A stretch of DNA of 64,000 nt, from assembly GCA_950295325.1 (NCBI GenBank), contig OX485805.1, positions 7,130,501 to 7,194,500 of the forward strand, written 5' to 3'. Each line of letters begins with the position of its first letter. Position 1 is the first letter of the stretch. The notes beneath the pieces are model-generated. The model ran no database searches. It worked only from the letters and a program-made list of their open reading frames with translations, and was not told where the DNA came from. A program made the translations under genes and the position numbers. Origin of the DNA: Polytrichum commune (lineage: Eukaryota; Streptophyta; Polytrichopsida; Polytrichales; Polytrichaceae). This document shows, piece by piece, positions 10,099-21,860 of this stretch.

Positions 10099-12150
10099 CT
10101 ATGATCCTGGTCCTGGTCCTGGTTCACAAAGGATACGCATGCACGAGGCCAAGAAAACTGCAGAGAATGCCAACAAAACGCTAATCACTGCCACCATGTA
10201 TGCGATCAAAGAAAGTCCAGGTTTATTTCGATTTTTCTCCTTCCCATCAACAGCGTGCAAATTGAAGATGAACTTTGATGGTCCCTTTACTTTTACGTTA
10301 TTGATCCGCTTTCTTAACACCTGCAAATTCAATATGTGTTTGTTATTCGAATATGATGGATCGAACCCCATATCAAAGAAAACACTTACCTAACAAATGC
10401 CAAACCTTAGCTTTAACTTAACTTATTGATATTGAGTATTCAAATAGCATGGACATTGGTTGCAAGCATAATACGAACTAGGAAATGGATGTGGTAGGTG
10501 TCTAGGACAACATATGTCCATTGCCGGATGTATGTAGCAATCAGAAAAAACATTTGGCCTTGCCAATACAAAACTAACAGTTCTTGATGTTCTTACTAGT
10601 CTTTTTCCGTAATGGAAGGCCAAGATATTTTCTTAACATGTTTATTTTCCATTGGATGCAAGGAAGCACTTTATCATCCGTAATCACTGGCCATGCCATG
10701 ATCTAACCACTACATCTAGTAATGGACATGCATGGCCTTGCCATATTAGTTGTAATGGGCACCTACTAATGTTAGCTTGGGATTCATGGTGTCTACATAA
10801 ACTCATCCATTGTGGAGGTGAAAACATAGTGAATTATATTACAGCATGTAAATGACTATTTTGAGAATTTTTACTCCAAAAATAATATAAAAAATTCAAA
10901 TCAATCTAATGTACTCCAATTGTAAAAATCTTGGTTTTATTAAACCCCCTTCATCCATGATGGATAAGTTTACATAGATGTCAAGAACCCCAAGGCCCCC
11001 AACCTACTTGCTAGTACTCTTGTTTGTGGTGGTCAGGCCAAGATATATTATTGACATGTTTATTCTTCGTTGGATAAGAGGAAACGCATTATCATTCACA
11101 ATCGATGACCACTACATCTGGTAATGGTAATGGACATTTGTGGCCATGTCATCAATGAGCACCCAATACCTACCTGCCGCCATCACGGTTGGATAGGTTA
11201 GGCACCTACTAATAGCATGTCCACCCTAGGCTAATCGCTACCCCTTGACAACATAAGGAGTCCCTCTTGATAGGAAAAGTTCATCTCTTTCGAAACTTTA
11301 CAGCTATCGGTAAGGATTTTTCGTCCTAATCATAATAACCTCACCAAATATAATGTATTGCACTTTCGCCCGTTCACTTCATTGCATACAAACAAACCAA
11401 AACTCCTTTCAAAATGGAAACTCTCCCAACAATGTGGGCCAATCGCTGATCCTAGTGTGAGCATCCTGTAAGTTACAATGATGCGCAAGTGAAAAAAGCA
11501 TTCACCTTCAATGAGAGCTTCTCGTTGGCAATGGTTTTCTCCAAGGCCCACTGTGCGGAGAGCTTCTGCACGACTGCACCGATCGTGACGACGGACGCGA
11601 GCAGGGACAATGTGAACGACGTCCACCAGTTGGTGCACCGCAGGACGGCTGCTTGCGCAACGGCCGTGAACACAACGCCCTGGAACACAATGAAGAACCC
11701 GATCAGCTGGTAAATCTCGTTGCGGATGTGGCCACGTTGCGCTTCCTTCACCTCGCTCCGCTTCGTGAACATGTGAAACCCCGCCTCCCACTCCTGAAAC
11801 GCAATATGGAGTTTCGGGTGCTTCCCACTATTGAGCTCCAACAGATTGTTGGCCACTACCTCGGACACGACCAGCTCCTCATCATCCCCTGGCAAAGAAA
11901 GGCCTGTGTCGATCTGAACAGGCACAGAGCCTTCGTCGTTATTGCTCACACCTGATCGTGGCGTTGCAACTGAATCAGCTTCTAAATTTCGACCCCTTAC
12001 TTCAGTGCCGGTCTCCCCATCTGCTGCTGATCCTTCCCTTCTACGCGACCGGACACCCTCTGGCAAACTTTCTCCGTTGAAGCTTGACTGCTGCTGATGA
12101 TATAAGCAAGTGCAAGTGGAACAATGGGCTGCTTCGAGAGTGGGCGCCAT
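10099..12150 (-). CDS. Three-TM membrane protein gene A (two exons, 288 aa)
   Basis: Exon 1 is complement(11506..12150), 215 codons from ATG. Exon 2 is complement(10099..10320), 73 codons and a TAG stop. The intron (10321-11505, 1185 bp) has a GT donor after TTGAAG and a TTTGCAG acceptor and is phase 0. The N-terminal 145 residues are hydrophilic and variable. Then come RNEIYQLIGFFIVFQ and the first membrane segment (about 148-168), a second (about 175-197) containing NWWTSFTLSLLAS, a basic loop, and a third (about 251-275) near the C-terminus. Gene B at 45092-47465 is a clear paralogue with the same order, the same NEIYQL-GF--VFQGV and C-NWW motifs, and an intron at the identical position and phase. 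I associate this family with mosses, ferns and conifers. Its function is unknown, probably in a membrane. No lesion is seen. The intron holds two copies of dispersed repeat R3. Confidence 0.82.
10618..10760 (+). repeat. Dispersed repeat family R3, copy 1 (in intron of gene A)
   Basis: Contains ordered words shared with 11028-11235 and 23530-23750: AACATGTTTAT, CACTACATCTAGTAATGGACA, GGGCACCTACTAAT. Non-coding; class unknown. Confidence 0.55.
11028..11235 (+). repeat. Dispersed repeat family R3, copy 2 (in intron of gene A)
   Basis: Begins GTGGTCAGGCCAA like the copy at 23530 and carries CACTACATCTGGTAATGG, CAATACCTACCTG and TTAGGCACCTACTAATAG. It is longer than copy 1, and both lie in one intron, so a local duplication or independent insertions are both possible. 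Confidence 0.55.
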
Positions 12151-12608
12151 AGCCCAAATTACTTGAACAAATAACCAGGCTGCAAGGTGGTAAGGAACTT
12201 GGAAGCTTCAAGGCGCCTCGGGGGTGTCAGGAGAATAAATGCAATGGGGAAAGACATCGATCATAATCTGTGGATTATACAAGTTACGTGCCCAGGAATC
12301 TGCCGCGAGCTATGCATCATGCAGGGAGGGTGTCGTTGAAAATTGAACCTGAGCGCAGTGAGCGGCATCATCAACAAGTCTGTATCGATTACCGACAAGT
12401 CTGTATCTGAAGAAGAGTGGGCCCAGTTACCTATTTAGCATTGAGTACAATAGCCAAACTCTAATTCTGGTGAGGCATGTTGCCCTGTTATAGTGGGCTA
12501 CATCTTGAGCAATTTTTTCTATTTATGTACATCAGCATTTGCCAAGGATTTTGTTCTTCGATGTGGGCCCTCGAACTATAACAGTCGGATGTTGGGAGCT
12601 CAGTTAGA

Positions 12609-12679
12609 TTTTATTTTATTTTTTGAGACAGAAGGCCAACCGGGCCAACGCCAAAATGAATACCACAAAAGAAAATCAC
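12609..12679 (-). mobile_element. 71-bp extreme 5'-truncated LINE insertion
   Basis: Read on the minus strand, this is only the last stretch of the LINE at 1093-2273 (TTTTCTTTTGTGGTATTCAT, then GGCGTTGGCC, then GGCCTTCTGTCTC) followed by an A-rich tail (seen here as AAAATAAAATAAAATC on the minus strand). Both sides carry the same 12-bp AGCTCAGTTAGA (12597-12608 and 12680-12691). This identifies it as an authentic target-primed reverse-transcription event that aborted after about 55 bases. Confidence 0.85.
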
Positions 12680-13238
12680 AGCTCAGTTAGAATTTGAGGC
12701 TCCCTATATAGCTTTTTGAGCATCCCATTGCTATATTTTGAGAGCCCACTAAACGAGCACTAAGTGTTAAGTAATGTTATGAAATTCATGCCATATTATT
12801 TTAAATTTATTCAACATTTTTAAAATTAGTTATGAAATTTTAAAGTATTATGCTAGAGTGTGCTATAGTAGATTTCAAAAGGTCTCGTTTTGGGATTAAG
12901 CAACTCTTACCATAGAATCAAATCTTGTTTACTAATTACCTCTAAGTTTATCTTTACACACACATCATGTGTCTTGGAACTTGACACTTAAAGAGCTAAT
13001 TCCACACTACCTTAGCTCTAAATACACTCACCAAGTGTGCTATATCCGACACCCTAGCCAACCAATCATAGGAAGAGGAAGGAATTTTCTTGGGTTTGAA
13101 ACCATGCTCACCTTGTCATATTTAAAGAGATTGTGTTCTTTGTTTTTTGTACTTGTTTCTCCCAAGGACGTGCTTCTAAATTTTTTCTTGGAGATGGGCT
13201 CCACCTACAGTAACTCCGACACCTCCCCTCCCTCCTTA

Positions 13239-14580
13239 GGGCCAAGTTCCATGTACCGGTCCCAGTCCGTTTTTTAAATGGGTGAGAAACGGGTGACATC
13301 ATCCAAAAAAGGGTGATGTCACTCATTTTATGGAGGGGTACTTCTATGTGGGGTGTCGGTTTTTCGATTTCCTACTTTCTAACTAAATTTGGTGAGTGAT
13401 AAGACATGACACTTTATGAAGGTCACCATCAATGGAGGTCATCATCATTTAACTTTTCATAGTTGATTTGCACATCAATTCCCATACATTTTTTGAATGA
13501 ATTCCAAATTATGTGTTGTTGATATGTGTAGGTTGGTAAAATTGTCATCTATAGAAATATGTAAATATTTATATATATTATTTTTAAAGTTGAAATCGTC
13601 ATTGTACATTGTTTATAAGTGATTTTTAATACTTTTTTTATTAAACCCAACACGTAACATGGGCCATCATTAGTACATATTGACTAGAATTAAGATGACG
13701 GTAGTCTAGAATGAATTTAAAGTAAAAGCACATAGTTCATTACTTTTGCATTAATAGATTTGCAAAAATAACATGTGTTTACATGGTTTAGGGTTTGTTA
13801 CATGGTTTGTAGCATGGTTTAGGGTTTGCCTCATAAAATAACTGAATTATTCCAGAGGAGAGATTCCTCATGTGATTGTCAATATGTGGTTTAGCTTATT
13901 GACGTAATCCATGAATATTCTGATTACTTTGGCCAAGATTGGGTAAAAGGCTATAGCAGGACAACCTAATTTAAAATCATAATTAATCTAAGAATGTCAA
14001 CAATTTTGATTAATGTTGACCACATTGTAAATTTCAAGTTATACTAATTTTTCAAAATTAAATGCAAGAGTATGAACTATACCCAAGTGCCCCCGGTTTT
14101 GGTAAGTAAATGGCCTACTCATTGCCGGATTGTTGTTTGGGTAATTAGAGTGAGGCGAGTGGTTGTCAACATTGCATGTATTGATCCATTGAGATTTTTT
14201 AAGTTTATACCTCTAATTAATAAGATATAGTGTTAAGATCTAGATTCTAAAAACATCATAAAATACGCATCCCCTAGGAGTACTCCTCAAAAGAAAGGAC
14301 TTGAAGAACAAAGTGGCCTTTAGTACCCAAGGGTGTACCCTAGGTGACTGGCCGATCCGGTCACCGGAGCTTTCTAACCGGTACATGTCCTTCTTGTGAC
14401 CATTAGGACTGCCGGTCCTTTGGCAGCCGTTCTTGCACAACACAAAATGTGGGGCACCCATCCATGGGGGGTACCGGTCCTTGGGTGAGAGGGATGGGCA
14501 CATGGCACCACCCTCTTTTTACCGGCCCACTCGTTTATTTAAAAAAAAATGGACCAAGACTGGTACATGGAACCTTGCCC
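13239..14580. mobile_element. PIF/Harbinger-like element (1342 bp), no transposase seen
   Basis: Left end GGGCCAAGTTCCATGTACC, right end the reverse complement of GGGCAAGGTTCCATGTACC. The inverted repeats continue imperfectly for about 50 bp (GT-x-CCATTTTTT...TTTAAAT). The flanks are TTA on both sides (13236-13238 and 14581-14583), as expected for PIF/Harbinger. The interior is AT-rich with no recognisable transposase or Myb-like ORF, so it is a non-autonomous, decayed copy. Confidence 0.78.
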
Positions 14581-14583
14581 TTA

Positions 14584-15864
14584 GTTCACTACATCGGAAC
14601 TTTGGGAACCCTAGGACCTTTAAGTTTGGTACGTAGGGAATAAGATAGGGAATCATACCTTATTATTTGTGTTCGGCCATCATGACCAAACACCCACCTT
14701 TTTTAGTTGGGCCCCCACTACTATTACCCAAGGTTAAACGCAGTCAATTATTATAGCATGTACCTTTTCTATTTCTAATCAAATTAACACGATAATTAGC
14801 ATCAGATGCCCTGAATTAGTCTAGATGAATCCACTTGAGATGAATTAATCACAAATCTATGGAGGGGGGGGGGGGCAGTTTTTACCATGCCCCCATTACC
14901 TTGGTAATAATGGTGGGGATCTAGCTCAAAGAATTGCATGTCTAGCCCTAACCCTATAATTGTGACCTCCATGTGCACTAGTGTAAGCCATTATTCATTT
15001 TGTTGTAGTAGCCAAAGTGGTGATCATCATCAATTCTTCTTATGTGAGTTTACTTAGATGTAATGTGAAAACTCATCCTAGACTCTACTAATACTACTAC
15101 TTTGGGGGCAATTTTATCATTTATAAAAAAATCAAGATTTGTCAAAAATAGATCTTATTTGGACAAAATATTCCGTTATTAAGTTTGAGGTAGGCATTTT
15201 GCAAAATTTTGTTGATGTGCACCAAGCCTTGGCCTTGGCAAGTTGTGCTTTTGTCCCTCTTGAATATGACAACTCTTAAATATGCTATTGCTTGGACACT
15301 CCTTGTTAATATGAAAGTGCACATAATATTATTTCGCTATGTGGGTTGGATCCATGACCTAGGAATATGTCAATTATATTCTATGGGCCCTTGAACAAAT
15401 TGGGAATACTTGTTTATTATTCATACATACATGCTGAACTTGGAAATTTTGGTGGAGGTATATTCCCGGCATTATTTGTAGGAAATTTTTGTTCATCACA
15501 TGATTTTCCGTAGGAAACATTGTTCATCCCAATATGATTCCTTGGAATTATTATTAATGAAAGCATTATCAATAAAAATACCAATATTTTTCACAATATT
15601 CTTACTATTCAAATTGGCACTATCCATTATTCATATCACCATCAGTTTCTTCCTACTTTCTAAGTTTCTTCCCATAAGGTAAGATAGTGGAGGCCCATGT
15701 CATATGTTAAATATAGAATGAAACTCAACCATATAGTTGAATAATGTTATCCATGGGAGATCGCTAAATTAAACTAATATAATCATTATCATGTCGGTGT
15801 CTTCCTGTGTTAAGAGGTTGCCACTTAAGGCAAGATGTGCACCTAATTCAATAATTTATCTTAA
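14584..15864. other. Intergenic DNA with a poly(G) tract
   Basis: No gene recognised. A run of 12 G lies at 14864-14875, one of eight G/C homopolymers in the window. Otherwise AT-rich unique-looking DNA. Confidence 0.45.
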
Positions 15865-16100
15865 TTAAACACCTATATTTGAGTGGTGTATGCTTGGTGT
15901 GGATCTAAAAACAAACACCAAAAGACATGTGTTGAAAAGAGATTGGACTACATTCCCAAAAGTTGTTAATCATTCTAGATCCAATAGTCAACATAATTTA
16001 AGAGGGAGGGGGACTTATATGATCATTTAATAACTCATAGAATGAAGTTCACTTTGATAATGAATAGAATATTCATACGAGCTCCAATTTTTTTGAGGAA
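15865..16100 (+). repeat. Dispersed repeat family R1, copy 2
   Basis: One of the better preserved R1 copies, with CACCTATATTTGAGTGGTG, GTGTGGATCTAAAAAC, ACACCAAAAGACATGTGTTG, AGAGATTGGACTAC, CTAGATCCAATAGTCAACAT and ACTTATATGATCATTTAATA. The same ordered words recur at 8455, 25595, 27955 and 34740. No coding capacity is seen. Confidence 0.7.
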
Positions 16101-16225
16101 TGAGGGTACAGACTACAGACACGATTGTATATGTTAATCATCTCTCACCGATTGTGTGTTTCATAGATTCCTTTGAGAAGTGGACCCATTGACCCTTCCA
16201 TATAAGTCAAACTTGCCTAAGTTAA

Positions 16226-16446
16226 CCCACCCAGTTCCCGGGAAGTTTTTGGGCATAGTGGGTCAACATCCTAGTGCTTCTAAATTAAGCCGGTTTGATC
16301 CTCCAGTTTTTCTTTCTTCATTTGAGGCATATTCTTCTATAGATTCATCTAAAATGATTGGTAAGTCTCCCGAAGACTCGAACTTCAATCGGTTATTTCT
16401 CAAACTCAACCGGTTCATCTGTAACTAGCTGTCGGCTCTCCCTGAG
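16226..16446 (+). repeat. MITE-like family M1, copy 1 (about 220 bp)
   Basis: Starts near CCCGGGAAGTTTTTGGGCAT and ends near AACCGGTTCATCTGTAACTA then GGCTCTCCCTG. The same architecture occurs at 30525 and 44262. The two ends are partly complementary (left TG-CCGGGAAG, right reading TGTCCGGGAAG in reverse in the 30.5-kb copy), which suggests short terminal inverted repeats. Non-coding. Confidence 0.62.
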
Positions 16447-16466
16447 CAGTGAACCCACTCATATGA

Positions 16467-17588
16467 GGGCCAGTTTACACTAGGGACCACGAAGTCGGAC
16501 CACGAAGTCGGACCATGGAAAATGGCCTTTGTCAATGGTCCGAGTTCATGGTCCGATTTCCATGGGCCGACTTCATAAAAAATCAGTTTTGAGAGCCTTG
16601 GGCCCCTCACTAGGTGTAAACCGAATATGAACCAAGAAGAATGACCATGCACCAAAAGTGAAGGTGCTGATTTTTTTTAATACATGCCCAAAAAGGGCAA
16701 TTTTGAGAAAAATTCAAGTTTGACCATTCTCTTGTCTTCTTTTGGGCTTCACTTGTCTTCACTTCTTGTTAAATGTGTCGAAGATGTGGCTTGCAAATCT
16801 TCTCACAACAATTTTTACAAAAAAATGAGCGATCTAATTTGTACATGTTCAATGTAATTTACATGTGACATGTACCTTGTGTTGTCACTACACTAAATAG
16901 GATATTTAGTGTTTGATTATACTCAATGTTGTTACCACCCTACCTTGCTCAACACTAAAATTCAATTCTTTGATAATAAGTGTTAGAAGATTTCCCATTG
17001 CGGTTCTTTTGACCACCCTGATTTACAGTCACTAAACGACTACATATTTTTCTTTTTCATTATGAAACTATAATTTAAAACATTTTGGAGCGTGTAATAT
17101 ATCGTTGGAAAGGTATTTTCAAGACCTTTCCAATGATATGTTACAAGCCCCCAAATTCCAACCATTTCAATTAGTAGAGCAAGAAAACAAATCTGCACTC
17201 AAATTCTTGAGTTTAGATGTCCCACGTTGTTTGGTGAAACACGTGGGAGCCGGTTTAAGGGGTAGGGAAAGGTAGTAATGATATGTCTCATGGGCTATGA
17301 TATGATTAAAGCACATAAAGGGTATATTTTTAAATTTTTTATATTAAAATGGCATTTCTTTGCCGTAGGCCCTTGCCTTTTCCTACTAGACCACCTCTCT
17401 CACTAGAAAACCCATTGAATCATGTTAGTGCATTTATTAGGCCTTAAAATTTGTATTTTGGGGACCTCGACCTTCATGGTCCCTCTGACATTTTTTCCTT
17501 AGTGTAAACCAAGATGTCCCAAGACAACTTCAACAGCCTATCAATTGCCTTGCAGAGCCTTGGTCCATAACTTAGTGTAAACCGGCCC
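16467..17588. mobile_element. PIF/Harbinger-like element (1122 bp) with TGA duplication
   Basis: Termini are GGGCCAGTTTACACTAG and the reverse complement of GGGCCGGTTTACACTAAG. The flanking triplet is TGA on both sides (16464-16466, 17589-17591) rather than the usual TTA/TAA. Internal blocks around 16600-16660 match the 5363-5807 element in reverse orientation (GGTGTAAACCGAAT and GAATGACCATGCACCAAAA), so the two belong to one family. No transposase was recognised. Part of the interior near 16885-17000 resembles the ACTACACTAAATA element described at 29457. Confidence 0.72.
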
Positions 17589-17904
17589 TGAGCAGGCACC
17601 ACCCACCCACATTGTTCAAGGTTGAAGTCCTCACATGCATGTCCAATGGAAAGGCACCAAACTAAATGCAAGTTCGCATTAAAAAATCTTATACTTATTT
17701 AGAATACTCCACAAAAAATTCTTAATGATGTATAACTTGCCAACATGCTAATCTAAAACCTTCAAAGAACCACTTTCTTCAAAGCCAGCATAATTTGGTC
17801 ACATAAATATGATAGATCGCGTGCATCTGTGTGGAGTCCACTTGTCAAAATAATAGCCTACGATTCTTGGTGGTTTTCAAAGTCACAAAATAGTAGCCCA
17901 ATCT

Positions 17905-17919
17905 CCCCCCCCCCCCCCC
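17905..17919. repeat. Poly(C) tract, 15 bp
   Basis: Uninterrupted C run, one of eight G/C homopolymers of 12-15 bp in the window. Confidence 0.9.
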
Positions 17920-18479
17920 AAAAGAAAAGAAAAGAATAAACAAACAAAAACACAAGGGCAAGGGAACTTTGACCACTAATTTCACATGTTGATCAAATCT
18001 TTATCCAAGTAAATTATATTTAATCCCAACACTACTAGAGAGAAAATAAACGCTGACCTTAGTGGGATTAGTGTGATTGAAATGTCCGTTCGACCCACCC
18101 TTGGTATTATGTCCACTAAATATAATATCAGTGGTGCAGGCTACTAACCCCTCTCGAGTGGGCACTATATATAGTAATCAAGGTGACCAAAGTGACCATG
18201 GGATCTTAATGATTGGATGTTCTGTGTATTGGTGGGGCTAGTGCGGTTGTAGTGTTGTAGGGGTATATGATCTCTTTTCTTCGTGAGATGGCCGCCGAGT
18301 CATGGAACTTCTTAGTAGTTCATTGTATGCGAGGGTTAGTATCACATGTTTAGTGGTTTGGGTTCCATTCCTAATGCCTTGTACGCGCACTATATTATGA
18401 TGTAGGTGACTTGGCATCTACTATGTGAGTTACTTGGCAAAACAATATGGCCATCGGCCCTTACCATGAGTTGCGACAG

Positions 18480-20032
18480 TTCCTTAGCCAGTGTTAGCAT
18501 TAATTCTTTTGTTATCTTAATTATTTATTGGTTGGTGGATACTTGGGGTTGCTATGGTGGTTGTGTGTTTTTTGGTAGCGCTTCATTGTTTTTTATCCTT
18601 CTTTTGTGTAGAATTTATAGACATAGCATATTATATGGCGATGACGTTGATTTCGTCAAATGTGTGTTTGATGCTTAGTGTAGGGATTTGAAATGTTCTA
18701 TCAATATTTTCTATAGAAGGGGTGTGTGTGGCTGCCCTAGCACTGCTCGTGATGACTATTAGTGGATTTACCTTCCATCCTCTGTTGATTATATCGTCTA
18801 TTAGTGGATTCTATTTTTCTATTTTTTCTAATTATAGTTTCATTTGGTATTCTATCATTACAGTATGTGATTTCCATGAATTGTATTGTTAGATTATCAT
18901 TAGGTTTTGTTGGTGGTGGGGATTGATATGGTAGTCTTTTCACATATAAGAGGTCTGGTTTGAATATGACATTGCAGTGACATCTTTGTTTGCCACACGT
19001 GCAAGGTAATAACCATGGGGGGACTGTGTTTTTTGGGGGGCAATTGTTGAACGTGCATGTATTCATTAGAACATAGCACCTTGACTATTGTGATGGCACT
19101 ATAAGTTTTCTTAACTCCCATAATGCCTTATTATGTCTTTTAGTTCATAGGGCATGTATGTGGTGTTGTTTGCACTTTAAAATTACATGTAGCCATGTAT
19201 CAAGGTTTGAGGACTTACATATAGGGCATGCAATTGATGGGAAGGCTTCCCTACCAAAGAACAATTGTTTTATGGCGTTCCCCATGTATTGACCATGTCT
19301 TAGTTTTAGAAGGCGTGTTTTTTGAGATTCAGTTATGTTTTTGTTTGTCCAAAACTTATTTGATAACTCATTATCTATTTTCTCATTGGCTATCCATTTA
19401 TCTATGTTGGGATATAGTATGGGGATCATTTCTAGATATATATTCTTATCATATTTCATGAGATGTTTTTTCAAGGAATCTAATAAGTCCTTTGTCAGGG
19501 GTTGTTCCCATTGACGGCCAATCGTCTCTTTGGTAGTAGTACGGTGTTGAGTGGGCAAATTCATGTGGTTGTGAGGCGTTGGAGTGTTCTTTTGATGTAC
19601 CCTCTTTAGCAAGTGTGTTGGCTTCTTCGTTTCCTATGATGTTTGCATGTGCTCTTACTTTGTATAGTGTTGTGGGTTGAGTTCTTTGTGTAAGGAAGTT
19701 GACTATTTCTTCCAAAATGGTTTCATCGGGGTGGTTGTTGTGTAGTGCGGGGTGTTTTGTTTGTTTTTTTTTGTTTTTTTATCACATTTAGGTCATTAGG
19801 GCAATCTATGAAGATATGTGCGGGTTCATTTGGGAAGTCTTTATTTATTATTGTAAGGGCGTGATGTATGGCCATTAATTCTAGTCTAAATATGTTTTGT
19901 AGGCCTGGTCATTGTATTGCCAATTTAATATTTTTTTCGTGGTTATATACACCGTATCTAGCTTCTTCCAGTAGCCATATATCGCCTACTTTTTTTGGAG
20001 GGTTAAAGGATCCATCTGTGTAGAAGCCTCAA
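18480..20032 (-). pseudogene. LINE remnant: RNase H and C-terminal domain (LINE family L2)
   Basis: Reading on the minus strand from 20032, the order is RNase H then a C-terminal domain. RNase H signatures are FYTDGSFNPPKK, ELMAIHHALTII, IFIDCPNDL and KVRAHANIIGNEEANTLAKE; the three upstream acidic residues are present but the last catalytic Asp reads Asn. A CPICKSSNLDTWLHVILKC zinc-ribbon-like block and an INRGWKVNPL-type tail follow (about 18780-19250). Reading jumps frames (open pieces 19449-19715, 19145-19612, 18737-19066), so it is broken. The reverse-transcriptase part is absent. It is related to the element at 37050-41450 and the fragment at 33330-33610. Confidence 0.75.
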
Positions 20033-20539
20033 TACTACTAACACTAATGAATCCCATTCAATGTAAGATTCATGACCCCATTGAATATTATCTACTTCCA
20101 AAATCTAGCAAGTACAAAAACTTGTCAATTTCTCACTAGAGCTAGAGAGAATATTGAGAATCTCAAGAATAACTCAATGGCAACATGTTTTAGCAAGGTT
20201 GAATCTTGAAATGTGAATGTGATTCAATTTAAACTTCAAATTAATAGAATAACGCAAGTCTCAAATTGTAGTTTGTCTTGTGTTTTGCAGATAATAGAGT
20301 TAAATGTAAAGTGTGGGCATTAGTTGGGTCAAATGAGGGTTCAAACCCCCAATTGGAATTAATCATGAAACTCTACCTCCAGTTCATTGAAGTAATGACA
20401 AATTACCGTCATTGCATTAATTTGACTATGCTCATTGGTGGTGGCCAAAGGTTACCCCCTTCCTCGTTTTCTTGGCCAAGGAGGGGAGGAAGTAGATTAC
20501 TAAGCAAACGATCCTTAAAAACCCACTCTTCGCACAAAT

Positions 20540-21205
20540 GGTAGAATGAAATTCCTCCCTCCACCTCCCCCAAGGGGAATATCATCTGGCACAAAGCTAA
20601 GACACAAAAAGAAGCAGCTTTCCTCTGGTCGGTGATCCACAAGGCAATCACAATATATGAATGATGCAATAAAATCTCGTTGGAGATTGACAAAAGTTTG
20701 CCCCATTGTGGCCCTACGTCGGTGGAATATGTGGAACATAGGTTTTACAGTTTCCCGCTGGCCCAACAAAGGTGGCGATACGCGGCCAACATCATTTGGC
20801 AATTTTTTGCAAAACAAAGGAATCTCAGCCCACGGAAGTCCTTTTTTCTATGATACAATTTCTCTTTGATCAACCTCTATGCAAAACCCTTAGGCGGTTC
20901 AACCGCCATTGGTTCTTTATGAGGAGTAATCTCCCGTGGATAATCTGGCGTCAACAAAACGATCTGGTCCTTTACAATTTGTAGAGGTCCATTGAGAAAA
21001 CACGTCAAGCCATTTCGGACACCCTGCAAGATTATGGAAGGATTTCGTGGAAACAAACTCTCAAGGATCTTGAAGAGGCACTAGACGTGGGCTACCAAGA
21101 CGTCATGAATGAATTCGATTCGACCTGGGGTGTCAAAAACCTTATTGTGACCCAAAGTAACTTAGTTATCACTTGGATGGATAGGCCGCAAATGAGCATT
21201 ATTTC
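20540..21205 (+). pseudogene. Decayed L1-like LINE end (zf-RVT remnant)
   Basis: In shifting plus-strand frames the sequence gives KEAAFLWSVIHKAI, a histidine/WRYAANIIW stretch, LPWIIWRQQNDLV and MNEFDSTWG. These align in order with the zf-RVT C-terminus of the LINE at 1093-2013 (KEAAFIWSIWHKAV, LWTIWIERNDKV, RGFDKTWG). Several stops and frameshifts separate them and the cysteine motif is not intact. I could not place target-site duplications. It is an old insertion of a related but distinct LINE. Confidence 0.7.
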
Positions 21206-21519
21206 TTGATTTCCACTTGGGTCACGTTGGGTCGCCCGGGTTGATTGTATTTTGGGTTCCTTCTTACAATTGAATTTTCAATATGTGCCAAAAATTTAAA
21301 AAAATAATAATGACAGACAAAGGATCCAACCAAGTTGAGAAGGCCTAGCAAAGCCTTGATGTGTACATGGGCCACGTTAAATGGGAATTTGACATGCCTA
21401 CAGTCAATCACACTTAATAAGTTCAAATATGTATGAATACCTGTGAAAGTAGAAGGTATGAACTAAACTATTATAAGCTAAGAAAACTAAAAATAGCACA
21501 AAATATAAGTATTATTTTA

Positions 21520-21860
21520 GAATGACAAAAGACCCTTTCAAATGGTAAGCCACATACATTATAACCTCAACGCTAATGAGAATTTTGTAAAATCTTTTAC
21601 TTTCAAGTTCATTACATGCTTTTAGTTTCAACTTGGGAATGAAATCCTAGTCAATTACTTATTTACTAAGGGGAAGTGAACATATTTTGAATTTTGGGCC
21701 TTCAAGGTGAAATGCACTCAATATGGGATTTGTGGACAAGCGACCTTCAAAATTGCAAGGGCGAATCTTTTTTTGGGAATTGGGCGTGGTGGAGAACAGT
21801 TGTCGGTCGAGATAAAAAAATAAATAGAAATTGGCAGGATTACCCGGGGGTGCTAGATCG
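21520..21860 (+). repeat. Dispersed inverted-repeat family R4, copy 1
   Basis: Shares ordered words with 42045-42500 and, in reverse, 41715-41990: GACAAA-GACCCTTTCAAATGGTAAGCC, GAATGAAATCC, AAGTGAACATAT, GCACTCAATATG, GACCTTCAAAATTGCAAGGGC. Non-coding; probably one arm of a transposable element. Confidence 0.6.

Noticed and set aside
11653-11955. Plus-strand frame of 100 codons
   Set aside because: Shadow of exon 1 of membrane gene A on the minus strand, which has a paralogue and splice sites.
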